DNA of 64,000 nucleotides from Jeotgalibaca ciconiae (GTDB taxonomy: Bacteria; Bacillota; Bacilli; Lactobacillales; Aerococcaceae), in contig NZ_CP034465.1 of NCBI RefSeq assembly GCF_003955755.1, positions 2,536,001 to 2,600,000 on the forward strand, in the 5' to 3' direction. Shown in pieces: positions 47,779 through 55,623 of this stretch. The translations under genes and the position numbers were made by a program. The notes below the pieces were generated by a model that made no database searches, was not told the DNA's origin, and saw only the letters and a program-made list of their open reading frames with translations. Positions within the stretch are counted from its first letter, which is position 1. Each line of letters opens with the position of its first letter.

Positions 47779-47874
47779 GAACCATTTGGTTCCCAGCTAC
47801 TGCTTGAAAAGATTGTGAAATTTAGATTTCATTTAATCAGGAAAATTTACTATCAACACTTCTTGACAAGGAGC

Positions 47875-48071
47875 TTGATTTTCTAGGACAGAAGTGTTTT
47901 CCCAGTCCCTTGATCTTCAGTTTATAACGAACTTTTTTGACAGCTTATTTTTAGTCGTAACTGAATAATTAGGAATAAATATTCCAATGTAAGTATAAAT
48001 GATTGATTAATATTGGCTAAAAATAGTAATGCTTCTTTTTATATTGTCTAAATGGTTTACTCTCTTATTTC
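47875..48071. other. Intergenic A+T-rich stretch, nothing recognised
   Basis: Between the right end of the insertion sequence and the end of the secreted-protein gene. I see no gene or RNA, and no obvious terminator for the minus-strand gene ending at 48072. Confidence 0.5.
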
Positions 48072-49073
48072 TTAATATCCAATATATAAATCAATTCCTT
48101 TAGTTAGCAAAGTAGTGTTATTGTCGTAATCACTACTCTTATATGAACTATTGACACCACTTAGAGCTGCAGTTCCTTGGGAGCCAGTTACAGCAGTAAG
48201 ATATCTTTCATAAAATGCTCTGTATGGATATGAATTCGATACTTTAACTTCTTTCTGAAGGTAAACTGTTGCATTCCACTGTGAAAATGAAGTAAGCCTT
48301 ACCAACTGATAGCCCGCTGCACCTGCTGATACCCACGCTGCAATTCCGAGTAAACTACTAATAGGCGTACCAAAAGCAGTCGCTACTATTCCAATACCAG
48401 TCAATACATCGAAGAGCACAGATGTTTTTATGCTTGAGCCAAATGTCATATGTTGATACAAATATCCAGTATAGCCTCTCCGAGTTAGACTCGTTAAGTA
48501 TTTATTTAGATAAGGTGATCCGTAGATAGCAGATAAGGCCTGAGTAACTTTACTAGCACTAGCAGGCTGAATTGAAGATAAAGAATCGGTTTCTCCTTCT
48601 TCTTCAAAATAAGTTACTTCGGCGATATTTTGAAGAGCTTGTTTTTCAAAAGTTATTTCATTATTTAAAACTGCATCTCTAATACTTTTTAATTTTTCTA
48701 TATCAGAAGAATCTAATGGAATTGTCTGAACTTCTTCTTCAGGAATTGTTTCATATACATAATGTGATATCTCTGAATTCCTTTTTTCAAAATGATAAAA
48801 AATTTCATCACTTCCATTATTTAACGTATCCTTGTATACTATTGTCTGCTCTCCATTTAATGCTCGTGTTATCGTTATTGTATATTCTGCAGTCTGCTCA
48901 TAAAAGTATTGAACGCCATTCGATTCAAAAACTTCACTAAAATAATTTTCACTTTCGATTGAAGGAGAAGTAGCATTTGAAGTAGAGGCAGCATTCACAC
49001 TTAAAACATTCATTAAACCAGAAGTTGAGATAAATAAAGTTACTATTAAAACAATATTAATAAATCTTTTCAT
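48072..49073 (-). CDS. Secreted protein of unknown function with hydrophobic Gly/Ala-rich C-terminal segment (possible large bacteriocin precursor)
   Basis: 333 residues from the ATG at 49073, chosen because AAAGGG lies about 10 bases upstream; an ATG six codons earlier has no ribosome site. A Sec signal peptide is clear (MKRFINIVLIVTLFISTSGL, cleavage probably after SVNA near residue 30). Residues about 31-165 are acidic and polar. Residues about 200-250 hold a hydrophobic Gly/Ala-rich stretch (VLFDVLTGIGIVATAFGTPI, then LLGIAAWVSAGAAGYQLV), followed by an aromatic, serine-rich tail without cysteines. I recognise no enzyme motif. The layout recalls large secreted bacteriocins such as the geobacillin 26 group, but this is only architectural inference. 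It has its own promoter and a 30-bp palindrome. Confidence 0.7.
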   Translation of the reverse strand: MKRFINIVLIVTLFISTSGLMNVLSVNAASTSNATSPSIESENYFSEVFESNGVQYFYEQTAEYTITITRALNGEQTIVYKDTLNNGSDEIFYHFEKRNSEISHYVYETIPEEEVQTIPLDSSDIEKLKSIRDAVLNNEITFEKQALQNIAEVTYFEEEGETDSLSSIQPASASKVTQALSAIYGSPYLNKYLTSLTRRGYTGYLYQHMTFGSSIKTSVLFDVLTGIGIVATAFGTPISSLLGIAAWVSAGAAGYQLVRLTSFSQWNATVYLQKEVKVSNSYPYRAFYERYLTAVTGSQGTAALSGVNSSYKSSDYDNNTTLLTKGIDLYIGY

Positions 49074-49144
49074 TATTGAATGCCCTTTCATTTAAGCGGC
49101 AAACAAAGGAACTTGGTTTCAAAAACAATGAAATTTTCAGAGCA

Positions 49145-49174
49145 AAATATATTCTTAGGCCAAAGAATATATTT
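49145..49174. promoter_or_regulatory. 30-bp near-perfect palindrome (operator) at the secreted-protein promoter
   Basis: AAATATATTCTT (49145-49156) and AAGAATATATTT (49163-49174) are exact 12-base inverted repeats around AGGCCA, whose GGCC centre is itself symmetric, so only one pair of the 30 bases is mismatched. It starts directly downstream of the -10 box and covers the expected transcription start, the usual place for a repressor operator. Confidence 0.65.
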
Positions 49175-49203
49175 ATTATATTACACTTAATATTGGATAT
49201 CAA
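49175..49203 (-). promoter_or_regulatory. Sigma-A promoter of the secreted-protein gene
   Basis: On the minus strand, TTGATA (49198-49203), a 17-base spacer and a perfect TATAAT (49175-49180), about 100 bases upstream of the start codon. Confidence 0.75.
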
Positions 49204-49842
49204 CTTTATTATATATTTTATTCACATAGAATGCTACATTATTTTATGTATTAATTTGATGCTACTAAAACCTATAGAATATAAAAAAAGCCAATATTAG
49301 ATGCGCTTTCTTACTAAATTACGCACTTAAAACAAGCTTAGCCGAAAGAGTTTATTTTTAAAGTGAAGATATAGAAGAGAGTACCTGACTCAGAACAATT
49401 CTCCCAGTAATATGAAAGAAAATCAGCGGAAGAAAAAGATGATGAAATTCAAGTAACATTCTCAAACATTGCATAAATAAGTTTGTTTTGAAAGCAAGAG
49501 AGTGTAAAATATTACGTGTAAATAGAAAAAGGAAATCCTTTCTTTAGAATAGAGTTTACGACAACCAATTAACAGAAAAGAGGACTTTCCTACGTCGGAA
49601 GGAACAATTCCAGAATGAAGAGTCGATGGATCGTTTTCTGGTTTCTGCCTTTAAAACCTACAACCAGAAATTCTTGTCTCGCAGACATTGAGGATTCCAT
49701 TTTGCCGAATGAAAGCTGGAAGAAATGCTGATATCGCCACGGAGAATGTGCTTAAGAAATATTCTGCAATCTGGAAAGCCATTTACACAAAATTATTATC
49801 TATACCTAAGATTAGTTAAATTAACTTTCATATCTATCAAGT
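49204..49842. other. Gene-poor, decayed stretch between the two accessory genes
   Basis: No intact gene is visible. One stretch (about 49557-49700, plus strand) reads NQLTEKRTFLRRKEQFQNEE and SMDRFLVSAFKTYNQKF before stops, in the style of the C-terminal end of a DDE transposase; the family cannot be named and the match is weak. The rest is A+T-rich without structure I can support. Confidence 0.35.
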
Positions 49843-50370
49843 TTATCTATTGCCCATTATGTCTTCCAAATCATTTATTAGCTTTTTAGTTCCTTCAGAG
49901 AAGCTTATTATCTGATTTAGTTTCTCAATCACAAGTATATAAGGTCTGGTATTGTCTGAGTTAAGGTAGTTGTATGTAATTGTTCTTGTACCTGTCCATT
50001 GGTCTTCTGGTATTAAGGAAATTTGCTCATTATCTATCTGGTATATACTAACAGTATGTCTCTTCTCATCTTCCACTAAATATTCAACATAAAAAAGCGG
50101 CTCTCCATTTAATAATTTTCTTTGCGACCAATCTAAGTCATAATAGGTCTGATAAATATTTTTTAATTCATCAAAAATTGGATCTTCCTGTGTAAGGTTT
50201 AAAATTTTTTCCTCATTTTTAGCATCTTTTACTAAAATAGAATCAACAAATGGAATACTACTTAAGCTCTTAGCCATTTCCTCATACCTAATGTTTCTTT
50301 GCCAACCATATAATATTATCCCAATTAAAATAATAATTATAATAGGTAACAACCAATTTTTCTCTATCAT
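49843..50370 (-). CDS. Membrane-anchored protein of unknown function
   Basis: A 175-residue protein with one N-terminal membrane helix (WLLPIIIIILIGIILYGW, about 5-22) and a charged outside domain containing LDWSQRKLLNGEPLFYVEYLVEDEKRH and a Trp-Thr-Gly-Thr motif. There is no lipobox and no family I recognise. The ATG is preceded by AAAGGAGTG about 7 bases upstream, so translation is credible. It lies on the same strand as, and about 770 bases upstream of, the secreted protein, separated by decayed DNA. A role in immunity or secretion for that protein is conceivable but unsupported. Base composition is like the rest of the accessory island. Confidence 0.6.
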   Translation of the reverse strand: MIEKNWLLPIIIIILIGIILYGWQRNIRYEEMAKSLSSIPFVDSILVKDAKNEEKILNLTQEDPIFDELKNIYQTYYDLDWSQRKLLNGEPLFYVEYLVEDEKRHTVSIYQIDNEQISLIPEDQWTGTRTITYNYLNSDNTRPYILVIEKLNQIISFSEGTKKLINDLEDIMGNR

Positions 50371-50700
50371 TATTATACTTCACTCCTTTCGCTTCACTCA
50401 AGGCTCCACATAAGATGAAAATAGCGTTACGCCTTTTGCGTTTAATGTATTATTTATTTAGAGGAAAAATCTGCTCAGACTACAAATCACGAGGAAGGGA
50501 GTGACTGCCTCCAAGAAGCACGATCTTGTATTATTATATGTGTAGTTTCCCTCTTCAAGCACAACTAAGTAGGACATGGAGCCTGAAAAATTATTTTTGA
50601 TCAAATAACTCGTTTGTAGAGAGCTGGACAGTCTCTGGGTGGTTTGTTTCCTATTTTCCTTCAAGGATGTAATAACCATGTTAGCCATTGCCTATATAAA
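50371..50700. other. Intergenic stretch with no supportable gene
   Basis: The only open frames here lack ribosome sites and protein-like composition. Sequence quality suggests decayed mobile DNA, continuing into the IS110-like remnant. Confidence 0.4.
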
Positions 50701-50924
50701 TCATTGTGGAATGGATATTCCCGAGACCTTTTTCAAAAGCGGGACAATACTTAAAGTCCCTCTTTGTCTAAATCGCTAAGACCATCATACGGGGTGAGAA
50801 ATATCAAGGAAACTAAACAAGTATCTACAATTGGAGAAACGACGAGGCCACAAAAAAGCAATCATTACCATAGCACGAAGGTTGCTTACAGCTGTTTACT
50901 ACATGCTTCTTCTGTAGGAAGCCT
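50701..50924 (+). pseudogene. IS110-family-type transposase remnant (C-terminal Transposase_20 region)
   Basis: One frame (50801-50923) reads ISRKLNKYLQLEKRRGHKKA and IITIARRLLTAVYYMLLL before a stop. This fits the C-terminal helix region of IS110-type transposases, where RRGKKKAIVAVA followed by a LL..YYML helix is typical. Upstream reading is broken by stops, and nothing of the N-terminal DEDD domain is seen. It is a fossil fragment. Confidence 0.5.
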
Positions 50925-51242
50925 ATGCCCCTTTGCTTTTCCTTAAGGAGAATGTGCATCTCGGCCAAAAAAATGACGGTCCACGAAGCTGTTGCATTTG
51001 AGAAAAACACGACTTTGCCATCACGGGTACTTGGGATTTTTTTGAAAAATCCATGAAAAAAGACCTTTATTTCATTATATCTTCACTCCCTACATCTTCT
51101 CGTAATTTTCTCTATTTATTTTCAAATTTAAAAATCTTTCTAATTTTGTCCTTTATAGAAACAAATATTACTAATTTTGTATTTGTCTTAGTTTAAAGAA
51201 AGGTTTTTTCAGTAATCTCGACTGTTTCTAGTTTCTTTTTCT
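50925..51242. other. Intergenic stretch beside the ferredoxin gene
   Basis: Possible residue of the IS110-type element up to about 51060, then A+T-rich DNA up to the ferredoxin stop. No gene, no clear terminator. Confidence 0.4.
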
Positions 51243-51485
51243 TTAAGATTGAGTATCCAAATCTTCGAATGGTGCAGTAGAACGAAGAATTGCGCCAGTT
51301 GGACAGCTTGTATAGGCTTTTTTGAAGCTTTCAAATTCTTGTTCTTGTATAGGCATTGTTCCTTTATTTTGATCTTTTACTGTATAGGCGATCCCATCTT
51401 TATCATATTCATATAAAGAAGGAGCAATTAATTGACATAAGCCACAAGCAATACATATTTCTCTGTTAACTTTGGTATAATGCAT
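51243..51485 (-). CDS. fer: 4Fe-4S ferredoxin
   Basis: An 80-residue monocluster ferredoxin. The cluster ligands are in CIACGLC (Cys at about 11, 14 and 17) and the distal CP pair in SCPTGAI near residue 60. It resembles B. subtilis Fer (MAKYTIVDKETCIACGACG). The ATG at 51485 gives the family N-terminus MHYTKVNREICIACG; the ribosome site is weak (GAAAG about 10 bases upstream), and an in-frame TTG seven codons earlier cannot be ruled out. It is transcribed away from ypbB-recQ, as in B. subtilis, and supplies electrons to unidentified partners. Confidence 0.92.
   Translation of the reverse strand: MHYTKVNREICIACGLCQLIAPSLYEYDKDGIAYTVKDQNKGTMPIQEQEFESFKKAYTSCPTGAILRSTAPFEDLDTQS
51473..51481 (+). 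promoter_or_regulatory. Extended -10 promoter of ypbB-recQ, inside the fer coding start
   Basis: TG-G-TATAAT with TATAAT at 51476-51481, abutting the fer start codon on the other strand. Transcription would start about 35 bases before the ypbB GTG. Confidence 0.55.
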
Positions 51486-51524
51486 AAGAACACAACTTTC
51501 TATCAAAATAAGTGGGGTGTAATA

Positions 51525-52598
51525 GTGAAGCTTACATACTTAGAGTATCTTTTTTTAGATATTTTTTCAACGATTGAACCTAGAAAAATAAATTCGTTAT
51601 ATCATATACTTACAGGAAAGCGAACGATATCAGTGATGCTTCAAACATTACGCTATCGCTTAACAGCTTATTTTGCTGTTTTTCCCAAATTAAATTTGAC
51701 TAACTTTCAAGAGAGAATTTTCTATTTTTTAAAACTTGGTTTGTTATTGGAAGTGGAAGACAACTATTTGTTAACAGAAAAAGGTAAAAAGACACTGGAA
51801 GATTTCTTCCTTACACACATAAGAAATGAAAATATTTATCAAATGAATTATTGTGCAGTTTTACCTATTTTTAAAAGAAGATTACTTTTTTTAATTCAAG
51901 TATTATCAGAAAGTGCACATGAAAACAATCAATATTTTCCAATTCAATCTCGAGTCTCTGAACAAGTTTGGTTGAAACAATTTATTCGAACAACTGGAAT
52001 AGAAAAAAAGGTACTATCACAACAATTTGGGAAAGAGTTATTTTTATTGCTAGAAAAAACTCCTGCTATCAATCAAGAGTTGTTTGTCCATCAACTGGAA
52101 GGAAATAATAAAATCCGTCAGACATCTGGTCAAGTGGCTCTTGAAGTTGGATGGGAAGAAACAGAAGTCATTATTAAATGGCAACAAGATTGGCTTCAAA
52201 TCATTACTTATCTTGTAAAAAACAACACTGATTTGCCAATTATAGCTAAGATATTTCAAGAAATAGTAGAGAATGGCGGTCTTTGTTCAAAAAGTACTGA
52301 AGAAAGCTATTTTTTATGGTCTTCTGGTAAAAGTTTGGCTGAAATCGCTACTATCAGACGGTTAAAAATTAGTACGATAAATGATCATATTTCTGAAATG
52401 GCTATTATGTATCCGTCTTTTCCATTTGAAAAGATTTTGAGTCCCGAACAGGTTCAATATGTAGAGCAAAGAACCAAAAGTAACAAACCAATTCATTACG
52501 AAGAGATTCAGGAAAAATTTCCGGAGTTGGCTTTTTTTGAAAATCGATTAATGCAGATTATGGGTGAGGTTGATAATTTATGGTCGAACAAAAATTAG
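51525..52598 (+). CDS. ypbB: YpbB-like helix-turn-helix protein
   Basis: A 357-residue protein matching YpbB of B. subtilis (about 352 residues), which always sits upstream of recQ. Near residues 270-310 the segment EESYFLWSSGKSLAEIATIRRLKISTINDHI is the helix-turn-helix characteristic of the family, related to the C-terminal HTH found in some RecQ-linked proteins. The rest is helical with no catalytic motif. Its function is unknown; the constant linkage and the 19-base overlap with recQ suggest a role with the helicase. The GTG at 51525 is chosen (GTGGGGTG about 7 bases upstream). Confidence 0.8.
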   Translation: MKLTYLEYLFLDIFSTIEPRKINSLYHILTGKRTISVMLQTLRYRLTAYFAVFPKLNLTNFQERIFYFLKLGLLLEVEDNYLLTEKGKKTLEDFFLTHIRNENIYQMNYCAVLPIFKRRLLFLIQVLSESAHENNQYFPIQSRVSEQVWLKQFIRTTGIEKKVLSQQFGKELFLLLEKTPAINQELFVHQLEGNNKIRQTSGQVALEVGWEETEVIIKWQQDWLQIITYLVKNNTDLPIIAKIFQEIVENGGLCSKSTEESYFLWSSGKSLAEIATIRRLKISTINDHISEMAIMYPSFPFEKILSPEQVQYVEQRTKSNKPIHYEEIQEKFPELAFFENRLMQIMGEVDNLWSNKN

Positions 52599-54028
52599 AA
52601 GAGCGATTGAAAGAATGGTTTGGTTTTGATTCTTTTAGATCTGGACAAAAAGAACCGATTCAATCTATTTTAGATAAAAAAGATACAATCGCTATTTTAC
52701 CTACAGGTAGTGGAAAATCATTGATTTACCAGTATGCAGGGTATTCGATTCCAGGAACCATTTTGATTATCTCGCCATTGCTGTCCTTGATGGATAATCA
52801 GGTCATGCAATTAAAGAAAACAGGGGAGAAAAGGACTGCGGCGTTGAATAGTATGCTCTCTCTTGAAGAAAGAAGATTAATTGAAAATAATATAGAGAAG
52901 TACAAATTTTTATTTGTTTCTCCTGAAATGTTACAGTCAAATCATTTCCTGAATTTGCTTCGTACGATTAAAATTGGTCTATTTGTGATTGACGAAGCTC
53001 ATTGTATTTCTCAATGGGGACAAGATTTTAGACCTGACTATCTTTTTCTGGGAGAAGTACGAAGACGTTTTAATAACCCTTTGACATTAGCTTTAACAGC
53101 TACTGCGCCAGAAAAAGTTGTAAATGATATTATAGCAGTTTTACATCTATCCAAGGAACAAACAGAGATTCATCGAAATAATCCCAATCGTTCTAATATC
53201 TTTTATAAAATAGTGGACACAACTGCAAGAGATAAAGACGAGATATTGTTAGAATTATTAACTGAATATCCCATGCCAGGAATTATTTATTTTACAAGTA
53301 AACTGCAAGCAGAAAAAATCAATCAATTCATCCGACTTCACACCTCCCTTAGAGTTGCTACATACCATGCCGATCGTACGAATGAGGACAGGATGACGAT
53401 ACAAAAACAATTTTTAGAAAATAAACTAGATGTTATTTGTGCAACAGCGGCGTTTGGAATGGGGATTAATAAGAAAAATATTCGTTCCGTTATCCATTAT
53501 CATTTACCAGGATCTTTAGAAGAGTATTTACAAGAAACAGGAAGAGCTGGGAGAGATGGAAAACAGAGCATAGCAACACTACTTTATTCCTATTCTGATT
53601 TTTCATTTAAGAATCGTAAAAATCATGAAACAGCACTTGATGAACAAATGATGAAGAATATTTATGAAAATAAGAATAGCAGTTTAGATGATCTATCTGA
53701 TTCTGATAGAGCTATGCTGCAAATCGTTCAATATAAAAAAATGAACAAGCAAGAAGCAGTTCTGTTTGTAAATAATCGCATTGAAGAAAAAACACGACAA
53801 CTATTTGCCATGAATGACTTTGCGAAAACACAAGAATGTAAGAGGAAAATAATTTCTAATTACTTTGAACATGAAAGTCAAGAAAAACCATTTTGGTGTT
53901 GTTCTATATGCAATCCAAACCAAGCAGAGCTATTAAAAGAGATGCCAGTGACAGAGCCAATGATAGAGAAAAAAGATGCTTCCTTAAAAAATTGGAAAGA
54001 AATAATTAAAGTTCTTTTTCTTTTATAA
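52580..54028 (+). CDS. recQ: ATP-dependent DNA helicase RecQ (short form without HRDC)
   Basis: A 482-residue superfamily 2 helicase. Motif 0 FGFDSFRSGQKEPIQ (about 14-28), Walker A PTGSGKS (about 41-47), DEAHCISQWGQDFRPDY (about 138-154), ALTATA, and motif VI QETGRAGRDGK are intact. A cysteine-rich zinc-binding segment (CKRKII and CCSICN) lies near 430-455. The C-terminal HRDC domain of long RecQ is missing, as in the short RecQ paired with YpbB. It acts in recombination and fork repair. Confidence 0.93.
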   Translation: MVEQKLEERLKEWFGFDSFRSGQKEPIQSILDKKDTIAILPTGSGKSLIYQYAGYSIPGTILIISPLLSLMDNQVMQLKKTGEKRTAALNSMLSLEERRLIENNIEKYKFLFVSPEMLQSNHFLNLLRTIKIGLFVIDEAHCISQWGQDFRPDYLFLGEVRRRFNNPLTLALTATAPEKVVNDIIAVLHLSKEQTEIHRNNPNRSNIFYKIVDTTARDKDEILLELLTEYPMPGIIYFTSKLQAEKINQFIRLHTSLRVATYHADRTNEDRMTIQKQFLENKLDVICATAAFGMGINKKNIRSVIHYHLPGSLEEYLQETGRAGRDGKQSIATLLYSYSDFSFKNRKNHETALDEQMMKNIYENKNSSLDDLSDSDRAMLQIVQYKKMNKQEAVLFVNNRIEEKTRQLFAMNDFAKTQECKRKIISNYFEHESQEKPFWCCSICNPNQAELLKEMPVTEPMIEKKDASLKNWKEIIKVLFLL

Positions 54029-54054
54029 AAATTTATTTTTTCAATGAAGAAATG

Positions 54055-54063
54055 TGCTACAAT
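54055..54063 (+). promoter_or_regulatory. Extended -10 promoter of ypbE
   Basis: TG-C-TACAAT with TACAAT at 54058-54063, about 31 bases upstream of the start; no good -35 box. Confidence 0.5.
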
Positions 54064-54094
54064 AAGTTCGAAGAATCTTTAGGAGGAACAATGG

Positions 54095-54703
54095 ATGAGT
54101 AAGAAAAATAAAAAACAAGAAGAACCATGGTCTAGACGTTTTGGCGAGGATGAGAACTTCAATAATCGTCAGTATTCCCGGTCAGCCAGGAATTCTAAGA
54201 AAAAGGAAGTAGCGCCTCTGTATAAAGTAATATTATTTGTGTTCCTTGCTTTGCTCGTGATTCCATTCGCTACTTACTACTGGAGTGAGCAGTCAAAGAA
54301 AAATCCAGAGCCGCAAACTGCTCAACAAGTGATAGAAAGAAAACAAGCCGCAAGTTCTGTTTCAGAAAGCGAAGTTTCTTCTGAAGAAGAGTCAAGCGAA
54401 GCAGAATCAAGCGTTTCTTCAGAATCAAAGGCGGATAGCTCGTCTGAATCTAGTTCAGATCCAACTTCTGAAGAATCAGAAAGTACTGCCCCAGAGGTTC
54501 CACCTGTTGTAGAGGAGCCGGAATCGATTGAGGAAGAATCAGATGATGACGATAAGGTTTATGCGAATATATATACCATTAAAGCTGGAGATAATTTATA
54601 CCGCATTGCCGTGAATCATGGCATGACTTTAGATGAATTAAAGGAAGTAAATGGATTGTCTAGCGACGTAGCTGAAATTGGTGTTGTTTTAAAAGTAAAA
54701 TAA
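54095..54703 (+). CDS. ypbE: LysM-domain membrane protein (YpbE-like)
   Basis: A 202-residue protein with a basic cytoplasmic N-terminus (about 1-45), one membrane helix (YKVILFVFLALLVIPFATYY, about 43-62), a long Ser/Glu-rich spacer through the wall (about 75-150), and a C-terminal LysM domain (YTIKAGDNLYRIAVNHGMTL onward, about 157-200) that binds peptidoglycan. Its position after recQ matches ypbE of B. subtilis. A catalytic domain is absent, so it is a wall-binding tether or sensor. The ATG follows TAGGAGG. Confidence 0.85.
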   Translation: MSKKNKKQEEPWSRRFGEDENFNNRQYSRSARNSKKKEVAPLYKVILFVFLALLVIPFATYYWSEQSKKNPEPQTAQQVIERKQAASSVSESEVSSEEESSEAESSVSSESKADSSSESSSDPTSEESESTAPEVPPVVEEPESIEEESDDDDKVYANIYTIKAGDNLYRIAVNHGMTLDELKEVNGLSSDVAEIGVVLKVK

Positions 54704-54705
54704 AA

Positions 54706-54751
54706 GAAAGACAATAGGTCTGCGTGCTACGCGGACCTTGGTCTTTTTAAT
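54706..54751 (+). terminator. Terminator of ypbE
   Basis: AAGAC with AGGTCTGCG pairs with CGCGGACCT and GGTCTT around a short loop, followed by TTTTT. Confidence 0.75.
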
Positions 54752-54782
54752 AATTTAAATTCAAAGTAACTGGAGGAAAACG

Positions 54783-55463
54783 TTGGATAATTTTAGTATT
54801 GCAATCGATGGACCTGCTTCTGCAGGGAAGAGTACCATCGCTAAGAAAGTAGCTGGAAATTTAGGGTTTATATACCTCGACACTGGCGCAATGTATCGCT
54901 CTTTAACTTATATAGCAATAAAAGAGTCTCTTTCGCTAGATAACGAAGATGAATTAGTAGAGTTGCTGGATTCAATTGAAATTACTTTCTCATATGAAGG
55001 TGACCGACAAAAAGTTTTTGTGAATGGTGAAGACGTAACTGAGTTAATAAGAGAGAAAGATGTTACGCAACATGTGAGTTTGGTTTCTGCTCACACTAAG
55101 GTAAGAGAAGAAATGGTTGCGCGTCAGCAAAAGATTGCAGCTACCGGAGAAATTGTAATGGATGGTCGCGATATTGGAACGGTAGTCTTGCCGAAAGCAG
55201 ATTTAAAAATATTTTTAGTTGCCTCAGCGGAAGAAAGAGCACTGAGAAGATACAAAGAATCGGTTGCTAAAGGAATGGATGTTTCCTTAGAGCAGCTGAC
55301 AAAAGAGCTGAAAGAACGAGATTATTATGATTCGAATCGCATTGCTTCTCCACTAAAGAAGGCAGACGATGCCATCGAGCTGGATTCTACTCATTTGAGC
55401 ATTGATGAAGTGGTAGAGATAGTCTTGAAACTTGCTGTAGAACGAAAAAAGAAAGAATTATGA
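54783..55463 (+). CDS. cmk: Cytidylate kinase
   Basis: A 226-residue nucleoside monophosphate kinase that phosphorylates CMP and dCMP. P-loop DGPASAGKSTIAKK (about 9-22), LDTGAMYR, and GRDIGTVVLPKADLKIFLVA (about 128-147) are diagnostic, with the lid RRYKESVAKG. The start is TTG at 54783 with a CTGGAGGA site 6 bases upstream. The order cmk then rpsA-like then der is widely conserved in Firmicutes. Confidence 0.96.
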   Translation: MDNFSIAIDGPASAGKSTIAKKVAGNLGFIYLDTGAMYRSLTYIAIKESLSLDNEDELVELLDSIEITFSYEGDRQKVFVNGEDVTELIREKDVTQHVSLVSAHTKVREEMVARQQKIAATGEIVMDGRDIGTVVLPKADLKIFLVASAEERALRRYKESVAKGMDVSLEQLTKELKERDYYDSNRIASPLKKADDAIELDSTHLSIDEVVEIVLKLAVERKKKEL

Positions 55464-55623
55464 ATGTAAATACGGTCTAAATCCTACATTACTGGACGAT
55501 GTTTAAAGAAAATGTTAAAATGATTCTATATGGTTATACGTTTTCAATCGTTTGTATGAAATAGAAGTTGATTAACAAAAAAATACAAACATGCGTAAGA
55601 ATGATACTAGGAGGAAAAGGCAT

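Larger units (their letters stand above)
45656..47874 (+). mobile_element. ISL3-family insertion sequence with a nested IS3-type remnant
   Basis: The ends at 45656-45701 and 47829-47874 are inverted repeats over about 46 bases with roughly six mismatches (shared core TTGWCAAGAAGTGTTGAY, then AGTAAA and TCTGATTAAA). They enclose an ISL3-type transposase missing its N-terminus. Between the left end and that transposase sits an IS3-type element carrying an apparent left end (TGAAGTGCACACAC at 45718) and two broken reading frames but no right end. No matching 8-bp target duplication is visible. The simplest history is IS3 insertion into ISL3, then a deletion that fused the two. Confidence 0.75.

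Noticed and set aside
49127-49143. CodY-like box (AATTTTCAGA followed by A-rich bases) near the secreted-protein gene
   Set aside because: At least four mismatches in the 15-base consensus, and it lies downstream of the transcription start.
50458-50688. A 76-codon minus-strand open frame in the decayed region
   Set aside because: No ribosome site, no protein-like pattern, and it lies within what looks like mobile-element debris.
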